The position numbers and the translations under genes were made by a program. From Actinomycetota bacterium (GTDB taxonomy: Bacteria; Actinomycetota; Acidimicrobiia; Acidimicrobiales; WLNW01), in contig WLNW01000004.1 in the NCBI GenBank assembly GCA_009699605.1, positions 1 through 48,483 of the forward strand: a DNA stretch of 48,483 bases, read 5' to 3'. Below the pieces are notes generated by a model. It was given only the letters and a program-made list of their open reading frames with translations, searched no databases and was not told the DNA's origin. Below are positions 23,850-31,515 of the stretch, piece after piece. Each line of letters opens with the position of its first letter. Positions within the stretch are counted from its first letter, which is position 1.

Positions 23850-24318
23850 GGTTCACCTCGACGCGAGCGTGCGCTGCGTGATCGACCTCGTGCAGGTGAT
23901 CGGCCACCCATTGCCCGATGGGATCGTCGCCGCCCGCGAGCCACCATCCGTAGTGGGCATGAAGACATTTGACCCCGACGCGGGTGCCACCGACGCCACC
24001 ACTGGGGCGGGGGCCTTGATGGTCGGCCGGAATGCACGCGTCGCGCTCGGCCGCATAGCGGGCGTGGGCCTCGCCGACCTTGTCGAGGCCGACGTCGGCT
24101 TCGGAGCGGTTGACCCCACCGGTGGTCTCGAGCCGGCTCACGAGGAGCCGTTCACGCGCGCCGATGAGCCAGTACCGCGTGGGCATCGGGCGTCCGTCTG
24201 CGAGGAACGGCTCGTTGCGGATGACCACCGGCCCACCGCCGGCGTCGCGCACGACAACTTCGAAGCGACCTTCAGGCGTCCGCCCGAGCAGGGCGGCCAC
24301 CGCGTCGCGATCGGTCAC
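23842..24318 (-). CDS. DUF501 protein
   Basis: The protein has 158 residues from GTG 24318. Typical DUF501 features are the start (DRDAVAALLGRTPEGRFEVVVR), the RNEPFLADGRPMPTRYWL segment, EADVGLDKVGEAHARYAAERD and a C-terminal GGVGGTRVGVKCLHAHYGWWLAGGDDPIG with conserved Cys and His. Function is unknown, but the family is strictly linked to ppx in actinobacteria. The GTG overlaps the stop of coxG as GTGA and the stop overlaps the ppx start, so it is fully embedded in the operon. Confidence 0.9.
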   Translation of the reverse strand: MTDRDAVAALLGRTPEGRFEVVVRDAGGGPVVIRNEPFLADGRPMPTRYWLIGARERLLVSRLETTGGVNRSEADVGLDKVGEAHARYAAERDACIPADHQGPRPSGGVGGTRVGVKCLHAHYGWWLAGGDDPIGQWVADHLHEVDHAAHARVEVNHG

Positions 24319-25052
24319 TTGCGGCGAAGCTTGCGGCGAAGCTTGCGGCGAAGCTGGAAGAGGACAAACAGGAGACCCAACACCGGTGCGAGCCGCTTCA
24401 GCACCGGAGCGCCGGCGGTGTCGAGCAGATCGACCGCTTTTGGCTCGGGCATGTTTATCTTGCGGGGACCGGTGCTGACCGGCGCGACCGCGGGTGCCTC
24501 GTCGGTGACGACGCGAGCGGGGCCGGTGGTGGCGGGCGCGTCGGCGGCGGCCGGAGCAGCATCGATCTCGGGCGCAGCGGTGTGGGCTTCGGCGACCTTG
24601 GCCGCGTCCTCCTCCTCGAGCAGCTTCTCGAGGTTGTCTGCGAACTGGGTCATGAGCTTGGCGCTGATGTCGGCCATAACCCCGCGGCCGAACTGCGCGA
24701 CCTTGCCGGTGACCGTGAGGTCCGTCTTGACCTCGACCTTGGTGCGATCGCCGACCGCCGTGAGCTGTGCGGTGATGAACGCCGACGCATTGCCCGCGCC
24801 GCGAGTGTCGCGACCATCGGCCTTGAGCACGGCACGCTTCGCGTCGTCGTCCTTCTCCATGAACTGCGCCGCGCCCTTGTACTGCGCGGTGATCGGCCCG
24901 ACCTTGACCTTGACGATCCCGCGGTACTCGTTGCCCTCTATCTCCTGAAGCTGCGCACCAGGCAGGCAAGGCGCTATGCGTTCGACGTCGGTGAGCACCG
25001 ACCATGCCTTCTCGAGGGGCGCACTGACTTCGAAAGCGTTGTTCAGTTCCAC
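24315..25052 (-). CDS. coxG: CoxG-type SRPBCC membrane-associated protein
   Basis: The protein has 245 residues. Residues 1-150 are an SRPBCC domain of the CoxG kind (ELNNAFEVSAPLEKAWSVLTD, then IAPCLPGAQLQEIEG, then YKGAAQF). An Ala/Pro linker leads to a hydrophobic segment (LAPVLGLLFVLFQL) and a triple LRRK tail from a 12-bp repeat. CoxG anchors CO dehydrogenase to the membrane in Oligotropha, and the tail anchor here fits that. ATG 25052 overlaps mocA by 10 bp; the stop overlaps DUF501. Linked to the coxLSM cluster 8 kb to the right. Confidence 0.85.
   Translation of the reverse strand: MELNNAFEVSAPLEKAWSVLTDVERIAPCLPGAQLQEIEGNEYRGIVKVKVGPITAQYKGAAQFMEKDDDAKRAVLKADGRDTRGAGNASAFITAQLTAVGDRTKVEVKTDLTVTGKVAQFGRGVMADISAKLMTQFADNLEKLLEEEDAAKVAEAHTAAPEIDAAPAAADAPATTGPARVVTDEAPAVAPVSTGPRKINMPEPKAVDLLDTAGAPVLKRLAPVLGLLFVLFQLRRKLRRKLRRK
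24318..24353 (-). repeat. 12-bp perfect tandem repeat (three units) encoding LRRK
   Basis: CTTGCGGCGAAG is repeated exactly three times at the 3' end of coxG. It gives a 12-residue cationic tail after the membrane segment and abuts the GTG start of DUF501. Confidence 0.95.
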
Positions 25053-25603
25053 TCGGTGAGGTCCTCCGCTGTGTCGATGTCGACCGGGCTACCTGGGCAG
25101 GCTACCGGAACCACGAGGTCCGGCCGACGCCGCAGCAACACGCGCGCCCCTTCGTCGCCGCTCGTGGGCAGGTCGTCCCAGAGCGCGGCGTCGATTTTCA
25201 CCGGTGGGGTGCGTTGCCCATCGAGCACCGCAACCGCCAAGAGCGCATCGGCCTGTGCCACGAGCCGCCAGGCCTGCGCAGGGACAAAAGGCTGGTCGCC
25301 GAGTCCGACAACGATGGCCGAGTGGCCCGCGCTCCGGGCGTAGGCGAGTGCAATCTGCAACGAGGTGGCCTGTCCGGATTCCCAGTGCTCGTTGTGCACC
25401 ACGTGGACGCCCGGCGGGAACCGGATCGATGTCACCGCAGCGGCGCCCGTGATCACAACCGTCTCGTCGAGTGCCGCTTCGTGCGCGTGTTCGACCGCGT
25501 GTTGCAGCACCGGCCGCCCCCACAGGGGGGCCAGCAGCTTGTGCGTCGCACCGTGAAACCGCGTGCCGCCTCCTGCCGCGAGCACCACGGCGAGAATGGT
25601 CAT
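25043..25603 (-). CDS. mocA: MobA-like NTP transferase (molybdenum cofactor cytidylyltransferase type)
   Basis: The protein has 186 residues. The N-terminal nucleotide-binding loop is VVLAAGGGTRFHGATHKLL, LGDQPFV is the metal-binding Asp motif, and DIDTAEDLTEW closes the fold. This is the MocA group that makes MCD cofactor for xanthine-oxidase-family enzymes (also annotated as CoxI-associated). It fits a role in cofactor supply to the CoxL-type hydroxylase. ATG 25603 is divergent from the gene at 25623 with only 19 bp between, so its transcript is probably leaderless or starts in that gene. First gene of a six-gene leftward unit. Confidence 0.88.
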   Translation of the reverse strand: MTILAVVLAAGGGTRFHGATHKLLAPLWGRPVLQHAVEHAHEAALDETVVITGAAAVTSIRFPPGVHVVHNEHWESGQATSLQIALAYARSAGHSAIVVGLGDQPFVPAQAWRLVAQADALLAVAVLDGQRTPPVKIDAALWDDLPTSGDEGARVLLRRRPDLVVPVACPGSPVDIDTAEDLTEWN

Positions 25604-25622
25604 GTCGCCTAGCGTGGCACGC

Positions 25623-26081
25623 GTGAGCGACCCGACCACCACGTTCCCGCGCGAAATACTCGAACCCTCCGACGTCAGCGTGACGATGCTGCTCGCCGAC
25701 GCGGCGCAGGTCGCGGACGGCAAGTTGTTCATCCTCGGCGGTGGTCTCAATGCGGTGGGCCCCCGGCCCCAACCCCTGGCGATCGCGCTGTTGCTGTCGG
25801 TGCCCTGGGACCGCGCCAACATCTCGCACCAGTGGTCGATCGAACTGCTCGACGAGGACGGCCATCCCGTGCCGAACGCCCAGGATCCTGTTGCGGTGCG
25901 GGGCCGTTTCGAGGCCGGGCAGCCAGCCGGGTTGCAACCGGGCACGCCGCTGGGCGTGCCGTTGGCCATCAACTTCGCCACGCTTCCCGTGAAGCCCGGG
26001 TCGAGCTATATCTGGCAGCTCCTCATCGAGGATCGAGCCCGCCCCGAATGGCGGGTTCGATTTCACGTCCGCGCCGGTTGA
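25623..26081 (+). CDS. DUF6941-like protein
   Basis: The protein has 152 residues from GTG 25623. The core MLLADAAQVADGKLFILGGG followed by LLLSVPWDRAN and a beta-rich C-terminus ending in RVRFHVRAG is like the DUF6941 group of actinobacterial proteins of unknown function. Many homologues begin closer to the MLLADAAQ segment, so the in-frame GTG at 25680 is an alternative start. It is divergent from mocA. Confidence 0.7.
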   Translation: MSDPTTTFPREILEPSDVSVTMLLADAAQVADGKLFILGGGLNAVGPRPQPLAIALLLSVPWDRANISHQWSIELLDEDGHPVPNAQDPVAVRGRFEAGQPAGLQPGTPLGVPLAINFATLPVKPGSSYIWQLLIEDRARPEWRVRFHVRAG

Positions 26082-26136
26082 GCGGGGCCGCATCGGTCGT
26101 CCGACGGGCCGACTCGTGGGGTCGTAAGCTCGCCCC

Positions 26137-27048
26137 ATGACGAGCACCGATGCCAGGCACGATCGCGGTTCCATAGTCGACCTACCTGCTTGGCTCGCGG
26201 GCGTCGGCCCACGCGAAGAATCCGTGCACATCGCCCGAACCCACGTCTTCGCCGAGACGAGCACCGACACCGACTACATCTGCTCGACCATCTCGCACGA
26301 CGTGTACTTCGGTGTGCCGGTGCGCACACGCGAAGGCAACCTGATCCCCGATGGCACGGTGCTCACCACCTACGACCAGGTGCGCGGCTACTACGAGGGC
26401 CGCGCCGGGTCGTACGTCGTGCTCGCGTCAGCGCAGCTGAAGAGCATCTCGACCAATTGGTATCTGTTCAACGAGAGCGCCGCCACGCTGCGCGGCACGG
26501 GCATGATCGGCCACGTCGATGCCACCGACCGCGAGTGGGTCGTCAACAGCGCGGTGCTCTTCCCCACTGCCCCCGACGGCATCCGCGGCGAGGTCTGCGT
26601 CACCCGCTACCCCTTCATCGACATCGTAACGAACGACGTCGAGTCACCAGTCCCACCGACCGATCCCCGCACCTACCTGCCGCTGCGCGAGATCGAACAC
26701 TGCGCACTGCTCGACCGGTTCCTGTCCGGTCTCCGGGCGCACGATCCGGCCCGCATCGCGGCCGAGCTACGGCCGAGTCACAGCATGGCCGTCCGACTCG
26801 ACGACTTCGCGGGCCACCAGCGCGTGTTCACCGCGACCACGGGCGCCGACGCCGAGAGCGCGTTCGCGCAGATGTTCGGCGATGTGCGCGACCTCCTCCT
26901 CGTCACCCGGCTCGCGACCGACTGGTACGTCTTCGCCGAATACCTCGGGCAACTGCCCGATGGATCCATCCGTCGTCTCGCGCTCACCCACCCCGTCGAG
27001 AATGGTCAGCTCACTGGCACATTCGGCTACGGCCGCGACGAAGCCTGA
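26137..27048 (+). CDS. Uncharacterised protein with probable NTF2/SnoaL-like folds
   Basis: The protein has 303 residues, soluble, with no signal peptide. Two alpha+beta halves (about 45-165 and 190-300) have the look of SnoaL/NTF2-like domains: an N-terminal helix, TVLTTYDQVRGYYEGRAGSYVVL, and in the second half LLDRFLSGLRAHDPARIAAEL, typical of SnoaL helices. This assignment is by pattern only. ATG 26137 stands 55 bp after the DUF6941-like gene, so the two may be co-transcribed. It lies inside the cox accessory region on the opposite strand. Confidence 0.6.
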   Translation: MTSTDARHDRGSIVDLPAWLAGVGPREESVHIARTHVFAETSTDTDYICSTISHDVYFGVPVRTREGNLIPDGTVLTTYDQVRGYYEGRAGSYVVLASAQLKSISTNWYLFNESAATLRGTGMIGHVDATDREWVVNSAVLFPTAPDGIRGEVCVTRYPFIDIVTNDVESPVPPTDPRTYLPLREIEHCALLDRFLSGLRAHDPARIAAELRPSHSMAVRLDDFAGHQRVFTATTGADAESAFAQMFGDVRDLLLVTRLATDWYVFAEYLGQLPDGSIRRLALTHPVENGQLTGTFGYGRDEA

Positions 27049-27073
27049 CGCAGTAGATCAGGCCGGGAGGCGC

Positions 27074-27856
27074 TCAGTGGATCGGGCCGTCAGTCTCGCG
27101 TAGTTGGCGTGCGGCGCGACCGGTGCGCAGCCCGATGATCTCGGCGCAGATCGAGATGGCCGTCTCCTCGGGTGTGCGCGCGCCGATGTCGAGGCCTATC
27201 GGCGACTGCAGTCGGGCGAGCCCCGCGGCGTCGACCCCGGCGTCGCGCAACCGCTTCGTGCGATCGTCGTGTGTGCGACGCGAACCCATCACCCCGATGT
27301 AGCCGACGTTGGTGGCGAGAGCGCTCACCACCGCCGGCACGTCGAACTTCGCGTCGTGGGTCAGCACGCAGATGACGTCGCGCATGCCGAGCGTCGCGCC
27401 GACCTTGTCCAGCAACCGGTTCGGCCAATCAACCAAGACCTCATCGGCCATGGGGAACCGGGCCTTGGTTGCGAACACCGGGCGCGCATCGCACACCGTG
27501 ACCCGATACCCGAGCACCTTCGCGACCCGCGACAAGGCGGCGGTGAAGTCGACTGCGCCGAAGATGAGCATCTGTGGCGGCGGCGCGTACGACTCGATGA
27601 ACACCGAGACACTGGTCTCGTTGGCTTCACCGTTCGCGCCGTAGTGACGAACGCCGGCCCGGCCCGCCTCGATCTCGCCGAGAGCATCGCGTGTGACCAC
27701 GCGGTCGAGATCCGCATTGCCGAGCGTGCCGATTGGTTCAGTGTCGGGGCGTACGAAGAGGTGTGCACCGACGCCATGGCCTTCGATCACGGTCGCGAGC
27801 GCGGCCGGCTGTTGGCTGCGGATCGCGTCGCGTACGTGTGTGAAGATCTCGCCCAT
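27074..27856 (-). CDS. XdhC-family molybdoenzyme maturation factor (Rossmann domain)
   Basis: The protein has 260 residues. A partial XdhC/CoxI-like N-terminal region is followed by the XdhC C-terminal Rossmann domain: LIFGAVDFTAALSRVAKVLGY (nucleotide loop), VCDARPVFATKARFP, VLTHDAKFD and GYIGVMGSRRTHDDR, then IGLDIGARTPEETAISICAEI. XdhC delivers sulfurated molybdenum cofactor to xanthine-oxidase-family enzymes. It lacks the CGG motif that its upstream neighbour has, so the two probably act together. Six bases separate the two genes. Confidence 0.9.
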   Translation of the reverse strand: MGEIFTHVRDAIRSQQPAALATVIEGHGVGAHLFVRPDTEPIGTLGNADLDRVVTRDALGEIEAGRAGVRHYGANGEANETSVSVFIESYAPPPQMLIFGAVDFTAALSRVAKVLGYRVTVCDARPVFATKARFPMADEVLVDWPNRLLDKVGATLGMRDVICVLTHDAKFDVPAVVSALATNVGYIGVMGSRRTHDDRTKRLRDAGVDAAGLARLQSPIGLDIGARTPEETAISICAEIIGLRTGRAARQLRETDGPIH

Positions 27857-27862
27857 TTCCGG

Positions 27863-28177
27863 CTACCAATCGAGGGGTTCGAGGAAGAGATGAATGGTGC
27901 CGCCGCAGGTGAGCCCCACTGCGAACGCTTCATCGTCGCTGTAGCCGAACGTGACGATGCGTCGGGTGCCGGTGGCGATGACGTCGAGCGCCTCGGCGAC
28001 CACCGCTCCTTCGACGCAGCCCCCCGATACGGATCCCGCGACTTCGCCGTCCTCATTGACCGCCATGGCCGCGCCCGGAAGACGCGGGCCGGAACCTTCG
28101 AGGTCGACGACGCGAGCGATGGCGATGCGCTTGCCTTTCTTCTGCCAGCGATCGAGGTCGTTCAGGATCTCTCTCAT
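27863..28177 (-). CDS. Short XdhC/CoxI N-domain protein
   Basis: The protein has 104 residues and is a stand-alone XdhC_CoxI domain: IAIARVVDLEGSGPRLPGAAM, VSGGCVEGAVV and LTCGGTIHLFLEPL, where the SGGC and CGG motifs bind the cofactor or sulfur. In single-chain XdhC these motifs sit N-terminal to the Rossmann domain, which here is in the next gene. The ATG overlaps the coxE stop as ATGA, so it is co-translated with coxE. Confidence 0.9.
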   Translation of the reverse strand: MREILNDLDRWQKKGKRIAIARVVDLEGSGPRLPGAAMAVNEDGEVAGSVSGGCVEGAVVAEALDVIATGTRRIVTFGYSDDEAFAVGLTCGGTIHLFLEPLDW

Positions 28178-29310
28178 GTGGCGATCACCTCGGCGAGTTG
28201 CTCGAGCGAGTCGAGCGAGTGTCCTTCGATGAACGAGTGTATGTAGGGCAATGCAGCTGCCATGCCCTGCGCCAACGGCGCGTAGCCGGGCGACGCCTTG
28301 AGCGGGTTCACCCACACGACCTTGTGGGCCACTCGCGACAAGCGGGCCATCTGTTCGGCCATCACCGCCGGCTCGCCGCGGTCCCAGCCATCGGAGAGGA
28401 TGACCACGATGGCGCCGCGTGCCATACCCCGTTGACCCCATTCGTCGTTGAACTGGCGCAGGCCATCGCCGAGGCGGGTTCCGCCCGACCAATCCACGAC
28501 GCGGTCGGCGGCCCGATGAATGGCCGCGTCGGGGTCGCGCGTCGACAGCTCACGCGTGATGCGCGTGAGGCGGGTGCCCAGCGCGAACGCTTCCACCTTG
28601 GTGCGTCCCACCACCGCGGCATGCACGAAGCGCACCAACGCACGCGAATAGGCCTCCATGGAGCCGCTCACGTCGAGCAGGAGCACGAGCCGCCGGGGCC
28701 GTTGGCCCGGCTCGGTGAACGATCGATGGATCGGCTCGCCCCCGGACCGGATCGCGGCCCGCACCGTTCGGCGCAGATCGGGCCGGCCCCGCGTGCGCTT
28801 CGACCGAACCCGTCGCCTCGATCGGCGAGGCGACCCCACCAAGTGCATTCGCGACATCAGCTGGCGGGCCTCGGCGAGCTCGGCTGCGGTGTACTCGGCG
28901 AAGTCCTTGTGCGCAAGGACTTCGGTGGTGCTGAACCTCACCGTGATGACGTCGTCGCCTTGATCGTCGCCCTCGGGCGCGTCGGGTTCGTCGTCGTTGT
29001 CCTCGTCTGTGGCGATGGTGAGGTGTTCGACGTCGCCATCGTCGCGCGACTCGTAGCGCCTGCGCATCCACAACGCATCGAAAACCCGGTCATAGAGCGG
29101 GATGTCTTCGGGTCGCCGCACGAGCGTGGCGCGACCGGCCCAATAGACGGCGTCGCGAGTCGCGATGCCGACCTTCTGCAGCGCGTCGACAAACAGCAGC
29201 GTCGAGCTCATCGGGACGACGAGGCCCTCGGAGCGAAGGAACCGTGCGAACGCGACCGCTACTCGCTCGACGTCGGGAGGAACACCCTGAAGCTCAGAGG
29301 ATGCGACCAC
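28174..29310 (-). CDS. coxE: CoxE-like VWA-domain protein
   Basis: The protein has 378 residues. Residues 1-90 form a helical N-domain, about 98-120 a very acidic segment, about 160-182 a very basic segment, and 205-378 a von Willebrand A domain with the MIDAS motif D213-x-S215-G-S217-M and SGGTRLGDGL. CoxE partners the MoxR ATPase CoxD in building the copper/sulfur-molybdenum site of CO dehydrogenase. GTG 29310 overlaps the end of coxD by 17 bp. The alternation of acidic and basic blocks is a usual trait of these proteins. Confidence 0.88.
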   Translation of the reverse strand: MVASSELQGVPPDVERVAVAFARFLRSEGLVVPMSSTLLFVDALQKVGIATRDAVYWAGRATLVRRPEDIPLYDRVFDALWMRRRYESRDDGDVEHLTIATDEDNDDEPDAPEGDDQGDDVITVRFSTTEVLAHKDFAEYTAAELAEARQLMSRMHLVGSPRRSRRRVRSKRTRGRPDLRRTVRAAIRSGGEPIHRSFTEPGQRPRRLVLLLDVSGSMEAYSRALVRFVHAAVVGRTKVEAFALGTRLTRITRELSTRDPDAAIHRAADRVVDWSGGTRLGDGLRQFNDEWGQRGMARGAIVVILSDGWDRGEPAVMAEQMARLSRVAHKVVWVNPLKASPGYAPLAQGMAAALPYIHSFIEGHSLDSLEQLAEVIAT

Positions 29311-30229
29311 GGAGTGCCTCGAGGATCATGCCCACGCCGTGTGCTTCGACCCGTTGCTGATCCTCGCGGTACTTAAGCAACGTGCCGAGCGTTGCGGTGG
29401 TCGCGGCCTCAGTGATGTCATCGGCGCCCAGCAGCAGCAGGGCCTGCGCCCAGTCGATCGTCTCGGCGACCCCCGGCGGCTTGTAGAGCCCGAGGCCGCG
29501 GAGCTCCTGGGTAACCGCGGCGACCTGCGCGGCCAGATGCTCGGACACGCCCGGCACGCGTAGTCGCACGATCTGCACCTCGCGCTCGAACGTCGGGTGC
29601 TCGACCCAGTGGTAAAGACAGCGACGCTTGAGCGCATCGTGCACGTCGCGTGTGCGATTCGACGTGATGATCACCACCGGCGGTGTGGTGGCGCGGAACG
29701 TCCCGAGCTCGGGCACCGTGACCGAGTAGTCGGCGAGGATCTCGAGCAGGAACGCCTCGAACTCGTCGTCGGCGCGGTCGACCTCGTCGATCAGCAACAC
29801 CGGCGGGGGGCCGCCCAGATCCTGCACGGCGCGCAGCAACGGGCGCCGCACCAGGAAGCGTTCGGAGTAGAGGTCGCTCTCGATCTTGTCGATCTCGACG
29901 TCCTGGGTCTGGCCCGCGGTCTCGATGGCCCGAAGGTGCAGCAATTGCTTGCTGTAGTCCCACTCGTAAACGGCTTGTGCGACGTCGATGCCCTCGTAGC
30001 ACTGCAGGCGGATCAGCTCGCCGCCCGTCCATGCCGCGAGCACCTTGGCCACTTCGGTCTTGCCGACACCGGCTTCACCTTCGAGCAGCAACGGCCGCCG
30101 CAGCCGCAGCGCCAGGAAGATCACCGTGGCGAGTCCGAGGTCGGGTAGGTAGTCGTGCGCCCGCAGCGCGGCGACGACCTCGTCGACCGACTGCGGAACA
30201 CCGGGAGTAGGCAGTCCAGAGGCAGACAT
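29294..30229 (-). CDS. coxD: CoxD-like MoxR-family AAA+ ATPase
   Basis: The protein has 311 residues. Walker A is GEAGVGKTE (residues 51-59), Walker B LLIDEVDRAD, sensor 1 ITSNRTRDV, and the arginine-finger region LKRRCLYHWVEHP, as in MoxR/CoxD ATPases that remodel molybdoenzymes with a VWA partner. ATG 30229 is chosen because it starts the conserved N-terminus; the frame runs open through the repeat region upstream but that part is repeat DNA. First gene of a four-gene overlapping operon (coxD, coxE, XdhC N-domain, XdhC). Confidence 0.92.
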   Translation of the reverse strand: MSASGLPTPGVPQSVDEVVAALRAHDYLPDLGLATVIFLALRLRRPLLLEGEAGVGKTEVAKVLAAWTGGELIRLQCYEGIDVAQAVYEWDYSKQLLHLRAIETAGQTQDVEIDKIESDLYSERFLVRRPLLRAVQDLGGPPPVLLIDEVDRADDEFEAFLLEILADYSVTVPELGTFRATTPPVVIITSNRTRDVHDALKRRCLYHWVEHPTFEREVQIVRLRVPGVSEHLAAQVAAVTQELRGLGLYKPPGVAETIDWAQALLLLGADDITEAATTATLGTLLKYREDQQRVEAHGVGMILEALRGRIL

Positions 30230-30271
30230 CGCCGCCAGGGTAGTGCGCCCTCGCCTGCCGCCCCCTCCCCT

Positions 30272-30396
30272 CCCGCCTTTTGGGTCGCCAACCGCGCGCC
30301 TGGACGCACACCTCACGACCCAGAATCAGGACCGGGGCGCACCCCCGCCTTTTGGGTCGCCAACCGCGCGCTTGGACGCACACCTCACGACCCAGA
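30272..30396. repeat. Two copies of a 53-bp intergenic hairpin repeat
   Basis: Copies at 30272-30324 and 30344-30396 differ at one base and are 72 bp apart. Each begins CCCGCCTTTTGGGTCGCCAA and ends ACGACCCAGA, so TGGGTCG near the start can pair with CGACCCA at the end. They lie between coxD and the divergent alcohol dehydrogenase gene and are related to the array at 32495. The remainder of 30230-30441 shows nothing else. Confidence 0.9.
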
Positions 30397-30441
30397 GCGA
30401 GCAGAGGTCGGCATCTGCGATCGACCGCTAGGGTCGGGTCC

Positions 30442-31512
30442 ATGCGGGGGATCGTGTTCGACGGTGACGGGCTGGTGTTCACCGACGCGCTCGAGGTCCG
30501 CCCGCCCACGTCGGGCGAGGTGCTGGTGCGCATGCTCGCCTCCGGGATCTGCCACAGCGATCTCAATGTGGTCGACGGCTCCAGCCCACGCGTGGCGCCC
30601 ATCGTGCTCGGCCACGAGGGCGCGGCCGAGGTGATCCGCGGCGCGGCCGACGTCACGGGGTTCGCACCTGGCGATCGAGTGGTCATTGCGACCATCACAC
30701 CGTGCCGCGCCTGTCGGGCGTGCGCCGCCGGACGTCTGTCGGATTGCCCCAGCGCGTTCGGTACCGGCGAACGCCCGTTCATCTATGACGGGCGCGCCAC
30801 CGGGCGCTACGCGAACGCATCGACCTGGGCCGAGGAAGTGGTGGTGAAGGCGTCGCAGCTCTTCCCCATCGGTGACCTCGCTCCCGCCGGCGCGTCGCTG
30901 CTCGGTTGCGCAGTGTCGACCGGTTACGGCAACGTACGCAACGTTGCCCAGGTGCAACCCGGCGACACCGTCGCGGTCATCGGCATCGGCGGAATCGGCG
31001 CCAACGTGCTGCAAACTGCGCGGCTCGAGGGCGCATCGCGCATCATCGCCGTCGACGTGAACCCGTCGCGCCGCGACATCGCGCTGCGCTTCGGCGCGAC
31101 CGACGTCATCATCGCGGACCGCGACGACGACCTCGTGGCGGCGGTCCGCGATCTCACCGGCGGTGGTGTCGATCACGCCTTCGAGTGCGCGGGGCTCATA
31201 CCGACCGTCGAAGCGGCGATCGCCATGACCGCGCCGGGCGGCACCGCCGTGCTGATCGGCATGCCACCTCGAGGCGCTCGCGTGAGCTTCGATATCGATG
31301 CGCTATTCCGTGGGCGCCGCATCGTGGGCAGCCTCAATGGCGCCTGCGATCCGGCACGCGATTTCCCACAGATGATCGAACATGCAAAGGCCGGACGGTT
31401 GAACCTCGACGACCAGGTCACCCAGGTGTTCGCAGTCGCCGACTGGGCCCAAGCGATCGCCGCCACCCGCTCGGGCGCCGTCGTGCGCAGCATCCTCGAC
31501 TTCACGAGCTGA
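30442..31512 (+). CDS. Zinc-dependent alcohol dehydrogenase (MDR superfamily)
   Basis: The protein has 356 residues. Catalytic zinc ligands are Cys37 (GICHSD) and His58-Glu59 (GHEG); the structural zinc loop is Cys88-x2-Cys91-x2-Cys94-x7-Cys102. The Rossmann motif GIGGIG is followed by Asp (VDVN), so NAD is the likely cofactor. It resembles class III-like/mycothiol-type and aryl-alcohol dehydrogenases; no specific assignment is safe. ATG 30442 follows the repeat pair by 45 bases. It is convergent with the DUF559-like gene three bases on. Together these two genes are framed by the two repeat arrays. Confidence 0.9.
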   Translation: MRGIVFDGDGLVFTDALEVRPPTSGEVLVRMLASGICHSDLNVVDGSSPRVAPIVLGHEGAAEVIRGAADVTGFAPGDRVVIATITPCRACRACAAGRLSDCPSAFGTGERPFIYDGRATGRYANASTWAEEVVVKASQLFPIGDLAPAGASLLGCAVSTGYGNVRNVAQVQPGDTVAVIGIGGIGANVLQTARLEGASRIIAVDVNPSRRDIALRFGATDVIIADRDDDLVAAVRDLTGGGVDHAFECAGLIPTVEAAIAMTAPGGTAVLIGMPPRGARVSFDIDALFRGRRIVGSLNGACDPARDFPQMIEHAKAGRLNLDDQVTQVFAVADWAQAIAATRSGAVVRSILDFTS

Positions 31513-31515
31513 TCC

